Below, one piece after another: positions 7,241-15,662 of a DNA stretch of 41,489 nt. The notes below the pieces were generated by a model. That model made no database searches and was not told the DNA's origin. It saw only the letters and a program-made list of their open reading frames with translations. The translations under genes and the position numbers were made by a program. Numbering within the stretch: the stretch's first letter is position 1; the number at the start of each line of letters is the position of its first letter. The DNA comes from an uncultured Christensenella sp. (GTDB lineage Bacteria > Bacillota > Clostridia > Christensenellales > UBA1242): NCBI GenBank assembly GCA_949282135.1, contig CASDOR010000002.1:1-41489 (forward strand), read 5' to 3'.

Positions 7241-8687
7241 CAGGATTGAACTTATGCCACCTGCAACAGCTTTAATCAATGGAATAAGGGCCATAGGTTA
7301 TAGTTTTTCGACCGCTGTCGCCGATATCATTGACAATAGTATTTCAGCAATGGCTACTAGTGTAGATATTTATTCTGATCCACTTGACAAGGAACCTTAC
7401 TTTTCAATCCTTGATAATGGAGTTGGTATGAGTAAGTCAGAATTAATAAATGCAATGACATTTGGATCTAATCGTAATGGAAGAGTTGATTCTCCAGATG
7501 ATTTAGGAAGATTTGGATTAGGGTTGAAATCTGCATCATTATCACAATGTAGAAAATTAATTGTCATTACTAAACAAGAAAATGACATAAATGCTATGTC
7601 TTATGATCTTGATATAATACAACAAACAAATAAGTGGGAAGTATTAGAGCTAACTTTTGATGAAATTAAAAATGAAGAATGTTTTAATGAATTATTAAAA
7701 TATAATAACGGAACTCTTGTTATATGGAAAGAGTTTGATAAATTAGAGGTTAATGCAAAGAATTTCGAGGATTCTTTTAGAAATATTGTTTCAGAAGCAA
7801 AAAAACATGTAGAGCTAGTGTTCCATCGGTTTTATAATAAAATTAATATTTATTTTAATGGTAAGCGAATTGAAAAAAGAGATCCATTTTTAATTGCATC
7901 ACCAAAATCACAATTAGGTAGACAAAGCACTATCAATATAGATGGGAATAAGATTGTAGTTATACCACATACACTACCTAATGCAAATGTGTTAACTAAC
8001 GAGGAAAAGGCTCTTTTAGGAAATCCAAAAAGTATCTATGACGAACAAGGTTTTTATATTTATAGAAATGAAAGATTAATTATATGGGGTAGTTGGTTGC
8101 ATATGGGCTATAAGAGTGAATTAAATAAGCTCGCTCGTGTTCAAGTCGATATTCCATCATCATTAGACTCAATGTGGATGTTAGATGTAAAAAAATCTTC
8201 TGCTAAAATTCCAGATTTAATAAAAGATCAAATTAGGTTTGCTATTGAAGATTCTATTTTTAGAAGCCGAAAATCTAATAGATATCAAGGCACTAAGGAA
8301 TTAAGAGAAACAGACCCAATTTGGCAACGCACGGATTTGAGAGAAGGTGTTGTTAAATATGAAATAAACAGAAAAAATCCAGTTTTTGTTACATTATATA
8401 ACTTAATAGGGGAACAAGAAAAGGGTTTATTAGAAGAATTGTTATCTCAGATTGAATGTTATTTACCACAAGGACGTATTATGAATGATAAATGTGACTC
8501 AATTAATATTGCTAATAATGATGATTTAATTGAAGAAGACACAGTTGTAGATCAAATTGTTAAATTGTTAACATTAATGCCTGAAGATAATAGGGAAGAA
8601 CAACTGAAAATAATGCTAAGTATGGAGTACTACAAAAAGGCAGCTGATAAAATTGATGAAATATTAAGGAGGGTTAATAATGATTAA
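7233..8687 (+). CDS. GHKL ATPase, MutL/MORC-like
   Basis: All four ATP-binding motifs of the Bergerat fold are visible: N box DIIDNS (residues 31-36), G1 LDNGVGM (60-66), G2 GRFGLGLKSAS (92-102) and G3 NGT (159-161). The length (484) and the motif sequence fit the HATPase_c_3 group that includes MutL, Hsp90-like and MORC proteins rather than sensor kinases; there is no histidine-kinase dimerisation segment. The C-terminus (from about residue 400) is acidic and helical. Such ATPases are described in prokaryotic restriction-modification loci, where nucleotide-driven dimerisation is proposed to clamp DNA and signal to nucleases. It overlaps the genes on both sides by 8 bases and so belongs to one complex or pathway with them. 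Confidence 0.9.
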   Translation: MSNRIELMPPATALINGIRAIGYSFSTAVADIIDNSISAMATSVDIYSDPLDKEPYFSILDNGVGMSKSELINAMTFGSNRNGRVDSPDDLGRFGLGLKSASLSQCRKLIVITKQENDINAMSYDLDIIQQTNKWEVLELTFDEIKNEECFNELLKYNNGTLVIWKEFDKLEVNAKNFEDSFRNIVSEAKKHVELVFHRFYNKINIYFNGKRIEKRDPFLIASPKSQLGRQSTINIDGNKIVVIPHTLPNANVLTNEEKALLGNPKSIYDEQGFYIYRNERLIIWGSWLHMGYKSELNKLARVQVDIPSSLDSMWMLDVKKSSAKIPDLIKDQIRFAIEDSIFRSRKSNRYQGTKELRETDPIWQRTDLREGVVKYEINRKNPVFVTLYNLIGEQEKGLLEELLSQIECYLPQGRIMNDKCDSINIANNDDLIEEDTVVDQIVKLLTLMPEDNREEQLKIMLSMEYYKKAADKIDEILRRVNND

Positions 8688-11415
8688 ATCTGAAGATATT
8701 GATAGATTATATGACACTTTAAAAGTTGCGGCACATAACAGAAATTTTACACATACAGATTTGACAAATTTTACTTCTAAATTAGCTGAAACGTTATTTC
8801 CTTATGAAAAATTTTCAACTAATATAATTGACTTAATTGTTGAAAGATATGAGGAAAACTTGTCTATAAAATCATATACCCCCGATGTTTTGGTTAATTT
8901 TGAAAATGACCCAGAGTGGCTTTATAAAATGAAAAAGGATCAAAATCAAAAGCATGAATATTTTAAAAGATACAAAGAGTTTTTGAGAAGAGATGATTTT
9001 GCTGAGGATAGTATAGATAGAATTGAAGCAGTCAGCGAAAAGGTGTTATCTTATTGTGCGAATCCATTTAATTCAAGCGATTTGAAGGCTAGGAAGAAAA
9101 AAGGGTTGGTGGTAGGAGATGTTCAATCAGGTAAAACTGCGAACTATTTGGGTTTGATAAATATGGCTAGCGATTATGGTTATAGTGTTATAGTTGTATT
9201 AGCAGGTTTAACGGAGTCTCTTAGAAGGCAAACTCAAGAGAGAATAGACGAAGGATATATTGGAGCAAAAAGTAATACAATAGGGTGTGGAAAAATAGAG
9301 TATGTAGGAGTTGGAGAGCAATCTTTGAGAAAAAATCATTTTGCTATTCCGTTAACAAATACAGAAAGTGATTTTTCTACAAGAGTTATGAAATCTATAA
9401 ATGCAACTAGAGGAGATTATAATAAACCGCAGATAATTGTTGCTAAAAAGAATAAAACGACATTAGAAAATGTTAAGGAATGGATAAAACCAGGACATAA
9501 TAATATACAAGGAAATAGTATATTAATTATAGATGATGAGGCCGATAATGCTTCGGTCAATACAAAAAAGAATGCAGAAGACCCATCAGTTATTAATGGT
9601 TTAATAAGAGATATATTTAATAATTTTACTATAGCCTCTTATGTTGGATATACGGCTACACCTTACGCGAATATATTTATTGGACCTGATGATGGAACAT
9701 CAAATTTAGATTTATTTCCTAGTGATTTTATTATCCAATTAAACTCACCAGATAATTATTTTGGTGGAGATAAAGTATTTGGTGAATTTTATAATAACAA
9801 ATATAAATATGTAAGAATTATCGATGAAAATGAACCAAATTTTTTAGGTGTTTATCATAAAAAAGATTATAAGTATAATGGACTTTCTCAATCTTTAAAA
9901 GAAGCAATACAAGTGTTTTTGATTAATAATGTTGTAAGATCGCTTAAAGGGGAAGGACAGATAAAAAAACACAGAACCATGATGATAAATATTTCTCGTT
10001 TTAATTCTATGCAAGAAAGTATTAAATATTATGTTGCTGAGTATGTTGATAAACTAAAAACTATTATTGAGCAAACTAGTTATATGAGTATAGAAAAATT
10101 TATAAGAAATGAAGAAATGAGATCAATGTATCAATTATATATGACTGATGATTATTACAAAAGCATAAGGGAGGAATTTGATTGGTCTAAAATTCAAGAA
10201 CTGCTTTCTGATGAAATATCTAAATTTGTCGTTACAATCATGAATAATAAAATCAAAGAAAAAGACAGATTTAAATATGAAGACTATAAGGATGTGGGGG
10301 CTAGAGTTATAATAATTGGAGGATATGTTTTATCGAGAGGTCTAACCTTAGCTGGTTTAATGGTTAGTTATTTTAGTAGAAGTGGTTCCGCTTATGATAC
10401 TATGCTGCAGATGTGTAGGTGGTTTGGTTATCGACCTAAATATCAAGATTTGTGTCGGGTTTATATGTCAAAAATTAGCTTGTTAAATTTTGAAACAGTT
10501 CTTGATGCTACCGAAGATTTAAAAGCTCAGTTTAGGGAAATGCAGGCCAAAGAAAAGACGCCAAGAGATTTTGGCTTAATGGTTAAAGAATCTCCTGATA
10601 TTCTTGAAACTACAATGCTTGTTACCAGTAGAAACAAGTTGGGGACTTCTCAATCTATAGTTAGAACATTGAATTATTCAGCAAGCCCAATTGATACTTC
10701 TAAACTTTATAAAAGTAAAGAATTAAATCAAAAAAATAAAGAAGCAGTATTTGCATTTGTGGATAATATAAAGAATAAAGGAGTTTTATTACATAAGGTT
10801 AATGGGAGATATCTTTTTAAGGATGTTGACAAATTTGACATAGGTGAATTATTAAAAAGGCTTAATTTGCCACTTGAAAATCGAAAATTTGATAGAGAAT
10901 CTTTATATGAATATATAAGTAAAACCAATGTTTTTGAAAAATGGGATGTTGTTATTGCAACTGGTTCAAGTAAAATAAATAATTTAACGATTTCAAATAT
11001 TGAAATACCAGCTGCAAGACGTAGTTTTGAAGTGCGTGAAGAAGAAAATTATATTAGAGTATCAGGCTCAAACAACAGGTTGCTTGAGCCGGGAATATTT
11101 AATAGTGGTTTAACAGAGTTACAAATTAAACAAGTAAAACAGAAAAATAAAAATCCTATTGCGAGAGATTATTTAAGTGTAGAAGGAAGAAATCCTTTAT
11201 TTATAATATATCCAGTTGAGTTAATTAATGAAGAAAAAGATGAAGAAAAACAAAAGATATTAGACTTATATATAAATGATGTTGTATTAGGTTTTGGTAT
11301 TGGTTTTCCAAGCCGTAGTAATGAGGTTAAAATTAAATTTAGAGCAAATAAAAGAAAAATTGAAGAGTTAACAAGGATGTTTGAGGAGGATGAAGATGAC
11401 GATTTCGAAGATTGA
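8680..11415 (+). CDS. Z1-domain helicase-like ATPase
   Basis: A 911-residue superfamily-2-like ATPase of the Z1 family (Pfam Z1). Visible motifs are Walker A GDVQSGKT (residues 146-153), Walker B IDDEAD (284-289), motif III GYTATP (323-328), and a C-terminal motor half with SRGLTLAGL (552-560) and the arginine-rich MCRWFGYRP (578-586). The first 140 residues are helical and may bind partners. The tail is very acidic (EEDEDDDFED). Z1 proteins are found in restriction and other anti-phage loci, where they are thought to translocate on or remodel DNA. The start overlaps the GHKL ATPase gene by 8 bases, with GGAGG upstream. It probably couples recognition to the two nucleases encoded downstream. 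Confidence 0.93.
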   Translation: MIKSEDIDRLYDTLKVAAHNRNFTHTDLTNFTSKLAETLFPYEKFSTNIIDLIVERYEENLSIKSYTPDVLVNFENDPEWLYKMKKDQNQKHEYFKRYKEFLRRDDFAEDSIDRIEAVSEKVLSYCANPFNSSDLKARKKKGLVVGDVQSGKTANYLGLINMASDYGYSVIVVLAGLTESLRRQTQERIDEGYIGAKSNTIGCGKIEYVGVGEQSLRKNHFAIPLTNTESDFSTRVMKSINATRGDYNKPQIIVAKKNKTTLENVKEWIKPGHNNIQGNSILIIDDEADNASVNTKKNAEDPSVINGLIRDIFNNFTIASYVGYTATPYANIFIGPDDGTSNLDLFPSDFIIQLNSPDNYFGGDKVFGEFYNNKYKYVRIIDENEPNFLGVYHKKDYKYNGLSQSLKEAIQVFLINNVVRSLKGEGQIKKHRTMMINISRFNSMQESIKYYVAEYVDKLKTIIEQTSYMSIEKFIRNEEMRSMYQLYMTDDYYKSIREEFDWSKIQELLSDEISKFVVTIMNNKIKEKDRFKYEDYKDVGARVIIIGGYVLSRGLTLAGLMVSYFSRSGSAYDTMLQMCRWFGYRPKYQDLCRVYMSKISLLNFETVLDATEDLKAQFREMQAKEKTPRDFGLMVKESPDILETTMLVTSRNKLGTSQSIVRTLNYSASPIDTSKLYKSKELNQKNKEAVFAFVDNIKNKGVLLHKVNGRYLFKDVDKFDIGELLKRLNLPLENRKFDRESLYEYISKTNVFEKWDVVIATGSSKINNLTISNIEIPAARRSFEVREEENYIRVSGSNNRLLEPGIFNSGLTELQIKQVKQKNKNPIARDYLSVEGRNPLFIIYPVELINEEKDEEKQKILDLYINDVVLGFGIGFPSRSNEVKIKFRANKRKIEELTRMFEEDEDDDFED

Positions 11416-12337
11416 TTTCGAAGAAAATTTTAATAATCTTCATGAGGAATTCTTTGGGAAACAAAAGAAAATTATGGTTAATTCTGCACTGAAAGTTTTT
11501 TATGGTATAACAACAAAAAACTACTTGAGAATATCTTTTATGTCAACAATTAAACCATTAATTATTGATTCAACTAAGGAGTTACGAGTATCGATAGGTC
11601 AGGAAAGTGAAAATGTTTATTGGACTTGTTTTGATTTATTAAATCATAATGGGGCTAAAGTTTTTTATGCTTTTTGTAATGATTTGGTTGATTCTATAAT
11701 TGATGTTTATGATGAAAATGAAGCTTTATTACAAATAAAAAATAGGTATCATTCATGGAAGTCAATGTTTAAAAATAAGAGGAAAATGTCAACAGAAACA
11801 ATTCAAGGATTGTATGGTGAATTGTATTTTATGAATTTTAAATTGTTTGAGATGTATGATATAGATCTTGTTGTAAATTCTTGGGCAGGGCCTAATGGAT
11901 ATAGTAAGGATTTCTCTATAGGTAATACGTGGTATGAAGTTAAAGCCCCATTAGCTTCTGCTCAGTCGATTAAAATATCATCAATAAGTCAGTTGTCTTC
12001 TATAACGCCAGGTAATCTGGTTGTAGTTAAAGTAGATAAAATGTCAGAATCATTTGAGGATGGATATTCAGATATATATGATTTGTTTAAAATAATTATG
12101 GGTCGTATAAAAAGTAATGAAACAAAGGAAAAATTTATAGAAAAGCTTTTAAAATATGGATTTGATGTTGATGAAAATTCTAACAGGGAAAAATATAAGT
12201 TTATAGAATGTGTGGTTTATAATGTAGATAATAATTTCCCACGTTTATTGGATTCTGATATAAAATATCAAGAAATAGGAAAAGTTACATATGAACTTAT
12301 ATTAAATACTTTAGATAAATATAAAAAGGAATTATAA
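11396..12337 (+). CDS. PD-(D/E)XK nuclease, DUF4420 family
   Basis: I choose ATG 11396 (MTISKIDFEENFN...) because GAGGAGG lies 6 bases upstream; this gives 313 residues and a 20-base overlap with the Z1 gene. Catalytic residues of the restriction fold are visible: Glu142 in GLYGELYFM, Asp172 in YSKDFSI, and Glu181-x-Lys183 in WYEVKAP. The WAGPNGYSKDF...WYEVKAPLAS block is the signature I associate with the PD-(D/E)XK motif family formerly DUF4420, which regularly sits next to Z1 and AIPR genes. It is most likely one of the DNA-cutting subunits of this system. The C-terminal third has no recognised domain. Confidence 0.88.
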   Translation: MTISKIDFEENFNNLHEEFFGKQKKIMVNSALKVFYGITTKNYLRISFMSTIKPLIIDSTKELRVSIGQESENVYWTCFDLLNHNGAKVFYAFCNDLVDSIIDVYDENEALLQIKNRYHSWKSMFKNKRKMSTETIQGLYGELYFMNFKLFEMYDIDLVVNSWAGPNGYSKDFSIGNTWYEVKAPLASAQSIKISSISQLSSITPGNLVVVKVDKMSESFEDGYSDIYDLFKIIMGRIKSNETKEKFIEKLLKYGFDVDENSNREKYKFIECVVYNVDNNFPRLLDSDIKYQEIGKVTYELILNTLDKYKKEL

Positions 12338-12338
12338 A

Positions 12339-14426
12339 ATGGAATTATTAGAGTTTAGGGATTATTATATTAATGAGATAAAAGCAACAGCACTAAATGA
12401 GAATAAGCATTCTGTAGAGGCTTTTATTGACGATGTGAAAGATATAATGATTAATGATTATAATGTGGTTTCGGAATTAACAGATTGTTATCTACCTACT
12501 ACGATTGGAAATAAAGCTTATAAAAGCATGAAAATAGATGCTGCATATTTAGAGCTCGCTTCTAACACGGTTAATCTATTAATTGCAGACTTTAAGGATT
12601 CCGAGATGGAAAATATTAACAATGAATTCATTAATAGAAATTGTCAATACATGATTAATTTTTTTGAAAATGTGCTTAAAGGATATTTCAATAATTCAGA
12701 AGAGTCTGCACCTTACACTGAATTAGCATTCAATATCAAAAGGAATGTAACAGGCATTAGTAAATTACATTTATTTATTGCTTCCACTAATAAGATTAGT
12801 GAAAGGATAAAGACAATCGATCTGCCAAATTATATTTTTGATGGAAAATCTTATCGCGTTGAATTAGACATAATAGATATAGTAAGACTCTATAATACCA
12901 AAGCGGAGGGTTTTAGAAAAGAGCCAATAGAAATAGATGTTTCAGATTTTGGAGAAAGAGGGATACAATGTATAAAGGCCGAAATAGAAGATGAAAACTA
13001 TGAAGCTTATTTAGCAGTTGTTCCTGGAAAATTCTTGGCGGATATTTATGATAAATATGGTGCAAGACTATTAGAGTCTAATGTAAGATCATTTTTGAAT
13101 GTAAAAGGAGGAGTTAATAAGGGTATAAGAGGGACAATACTAAATGAAAGGAATAAATTTTTTACATACAATAACGGAATATCAACAACAGCAAAAAGTA
13201 TCGAATGTAAAAATATTCCAGGCTTGGGTAAATGCATAGTAAAATTCAATGACTTACAGATTATTAATGGTGGTCAAACTACTGCTTCTTTAGCATCTGC
13301 CAGAATTAAAGATGGAGCCGCACTCGATCATATTTATGTTCAGATGAAATTAACTATTGTTAAAAATGATGATCCTGAATTCGTAAGAAATATTTCAAAA
13401 TATTCAAATAGTCAAAACAAAGTAACTAGTGCAGATTTAAATTCAAACCATCCATTTTATATACGCATGGAGGAATTTTCAAGAAAAATTTATGCTCCAC
13501 CAACATTAGGGAAGACATATCAAGAATTGTGGTTTTTTGAAAGAGCTAGAGGTCAGTACGAGCAACCTATGATGAGAATGACTAAAGCCAAGAGAGAAGA
13601 ATATCAAAAAATAAGACCAAAAGATAAAAAATTTACAAAAACAGATTTAGCGAAATATTTAAATAGTGCTGATATGAAACCATATTATGTTTCTTGGGGT
13701 GCGGAAGTTAATGCAACAAGGTTCCAAGAAGACATGGAGAAGTTATGGGATAAAGATAATAGCATTTTTAATGAGATTTTTTATAAAGATTTGATTGCAA
13801 AAGCTATTATATATAAAAGCATAGACAAATTAATTTCTTATCTTGATTGGTATAAAGACAATAGGGCATATAAACCTCAATTAGTAACATATACATTTTC
13901 TAAATTTGCATATTGTGTAAAAAAATTAGGTAAAGTTATAGACTATAAATCGATTTGGGATAAGCAGTCTATGTCTGAGGCATTCGAAAAGGATATTGAA
14001 ATGATAGCAAAACAAGTTTTTGATACTATTTATGATCCGCACAGACCGCAGATGAATATAAGTTCATATTGTAAACAAAAGGCATGTTGGGATAATTTGT
14101 GTGATAAGGAGTATGTACTAAGTGAACAAACAATCAAATTACTTATTAATCCTGAGGATAAAAAAATAGAAGACATAAGAGCTAAGAAAGAACAAAAATT
14201 CAATAATTCAATGTTTGTGGAAGTTGAAATTTATAAACGAGGAGTAGATTATTGGACAAAACTTAGAGATAAAGGTATTGAACAAAAGCTTTTATCTCCA
14301 AGGGATATAGATTTATTAAATGTAGCTATTAAATCCACTGAGGATATGAAAATGGTAACAACAAAACAGGCACTTGCAATCTGGTTAATACGTGATAAGC
14401 TTGCTGAAGGGGAAGTTGTTGTATGA
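12339..14426 (+). CDS. AIPR-family abortive infection protein
   Basis: 695 residues of the AIPR (abortive infection phage resistance) family. The family signature is clear: RSFLNVKGGVNKGIRGTI, then FFTYNNGIS (residues 274-282), then LQIINGGQTTASL with NGGQTT at 310-315. The following FVRNISKYSNSQNKVTSADL is also characteristic. The biochemical activity of AIPR is not established to my knowledge; members occur in abortive-infection and restriction-type loci. The start codon is one base after the previous stop, and the end overlaps the HNH gene by 4 bases (ATGA). The long C-terminal half (residues 400-695) is helical and less conserved. Its presence suggests that the system may act by growth arrest as well as by restriction (inference). 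Confidence 0.92.
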   Translation: MELLEFRDYYINEIKATALNENKHSVEAFIDDVKDIMINDYNVVSELTDCYLPTTIGNKAYKSMKIDAAYLELASNTVNLLIADFKDSEMENINNEFINRNCQYMINFFENVLKGYFNNSEESAPYTELAFNIKRNVTGISKLHLFIASTNKISERIKTIDLPNYIFDGKSYRVELDIIDIVRLYNTKAEGFRKEPIEIDVSDFGERGIQCIKAEIEDENYEAYLAVVPGKFLADIYDKYGARLLESNVRSFLNVKGGVNKGIRGTILNERNKFFTYNNGISTTAKSIECKNIPGLGKCIVKFNDLQIINGGQTTASLASARIKDGAALDHIYVQMKLTIVKNDDPEFVRNISKYSNSQNKVTSADLNSNHPFYIRMEEFSRKIYAPPTLGKTYQELWFFERARGQYEQPMMRMTKAKREEYQKIRPKDKKFTKTDLAKYLNSADMKPYYVSWGAEVNATRFQEDMEKLWDKDNSIFNEIFYKDLIAKAIIYKSIDKLISYLDWYKDNRAYKPQLVTYTFSKFAYCVKKLGKVIDYKSIWDKQSMSEAFEKDIEMIAKQVFDTIYDPHRPQMNISSYCKQKACWDNLCDKEYVLSEQTIKLLINPEDKKIEDIRAKKEQKFNNSMFVEVEIYKRGVDYWTKLRDKGIEQKLLSPRDIDLLNVAIKSTEDMKMVTTKQALAIWLIRDKLAEGEVVV

Positions 14427-15283
14427 AGAGAAAAAAATTAAATACAAATCATCTACAAATGATTTATAATATTTCCGATGATGTATATAATGGTAAATTA
14501 AGAAGGGTTGAAGGAGTAAATATTCTTTCAGAGAACATAAAAGAGCATAAATCAGGTTCTCATGGTATGTATATAGATGATTATAAATATTTAAGAGATG
14601 CTATTCCATATGGAAGGAATATGGGAAAAGATATATTAGATTGTTTTTTGAGAAATATAACAAATGAGTATGGTTTAGATGCTTTGCGAAATGCTTTAAT
14701 TTCTACTTATAAACACATAATTAATTATTACAATAAGACACAAATAAAACAAAATTCAGATAGGAAAATTGGGAAATATTATGCGGATAAGTATAATATA
14801 GATCTGGATTTTAGTGAAAGAATTTTTGAAAATATTTATGATGACAATGAGGAAGTTTATATAAATTTAATAAATATTAATTCAAATTTATCTGATGCAT
14901 CTGGGAAATATTTAACCAAACCCAAAAAAATTATAACTTCATCAAGATATGAGAGAAATATTAAAACTTCTGTAAGCGCATTAAAGGCTGCAGGTTATAG
15001 ATGTGAATTAAATAATAACCATGTGACCTTTATACGAAAAACAAACAATCAACCATATACTGAACCCCATCATTTAGTGCCAATGAAATACCAAAAGCAA
15101 TTTAAGGTTGACTTAGACGTTGAGAATAATATAGTATCTTTATGCAGTACATGTCATAATAAACTTCATTATGGAAAGAATTTTGAAAAGGATTTAAAAA
15201 CTTTATATGAAAGTCATAAGCATTTATTGGAAATGGCAGGAATTTATATTACTTTCCAAGAATTACTTAGTATGTATGATTAA
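14423..15283 (+). CDS. HNH endonuclease, last gene of the operon
   Basis: 286 residues. The C-terminal third is an HNH nuclease: a conserved Cys194 in GYRCEL, the EPHHLVPM motif with His216-His217, then DVENNIVSLCSTCHNKLHYG with Cys241, Cys244, His245, Asn246 and His249. The paired cysteines suggest a structural zinc and the H...N...H residues the single-metal active site, as in McrA-like enzymes. The N-terminal 170 residues (helical, LDCFLRNITNEYGLDALRNA) have no recognised domain and may mediate recognition. The start overlaps AIPR by ATGA. This gives the operon a second nuclease besides the PD-(D/E)XK protein. Confidence 0.9.
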   Translation: MKRKKLNTNHLQMIYNISDDVYNGKLRRVEGVNILSENIKEHKSGSHGMYIDDYKYLRDAIPYGRNMGKDILDCFLRNITNEYGLDALRNALISTYKHIINYYNKTQIKQNSDRKIGKYYADKYNIDLDFSERIFENIYDDNEEVYINLININSNLSDASGKYLTKPKKIITSSRYERNIKTSVSALKAAGYRCELNNNHVTFIRKTNNQPYTEPHHLVPMKYQKQFKVDLDVENNIVSLCSTCHNKLHYGKNFEKDLKTLYESHKHLLEMAGIYITFQELLSMYD

Positions 15284-15289
15284 TAAATA

Positions 15290-15523
15290 TTAAGTTTTTA
15301 AGAAATAAATAACAAACTCAATGATTTGCTCAATTTCAATAGAATGTAGTTCGCCTACTGCTATGTCAAGGTTAAAGTATTCACGCCATTTATCTTTTGA
15401 AAAATCTTTGGTAAATTTGTTTTCAAGTTCCACAATTTTTGTCAGTTGAAGTTCGTATTCAGTTAAAATTTTTTGTTCGTAATATTTTTCCTTAATAAAT
15501 TCTACAAGAGCTTCATTTTTCAT
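15290..15523 (-). CDS. Small conserved protein of unknown function
   Basis: 77 residues, acidic and helical (MKNEALVEFIKEKYYEQ..., LTKIVELENKFTKDFSKDKW, then REYFNLDIAVGELHSIEIEQ). GGAGGG lies 4 bases before the ATG. A -35/-10 pair is visible upstream. It is transcribed against the restriction operon, ending only 6 bases from the HNH gene stop. A decayed copy with the same upstream bases lies at 2683-2905, which suggests a mobile or duplicated unit, or the flanks of an inserted block. No family recognised. A role as a small regulator or anti-restriction-type protein would be guesswork. Confidence 0.75.
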   Translation of the reverse strand: MKNEALVEFIKEKYYEQKILTEYELQLTKIVELENKFTKDFSKDKWREYFNLDIAVGELHSIEIEQIIEFVIYFLKT

Positions 15524-15552
15524 AAGCCCTCCAAATGTTGTGTGTTTTAACT

Positions 15553-15582
15553 CTTATAAAAATCTTTTGCAAGTGTTTTCAA
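15553..15582 (-). promoter_or_regulatory. Promoter of the small reverse-strand gene
   Basis: On the reverse strand TTGAAA (15577-15582) and TATAAG (15553-15558) are 18 bases apart, about 30 bases from the ATG. The same block, altered, precedes the decayed copy at 2.9 kb. Confidence 0.5.
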
Positions 15583-15662
15583 AAAATGTTAATATTTATT
15601 TTGTAATTTTATACAAAAACAAAACATATATGTTATACTTATTATGTTAACAGGAGAAAAAT

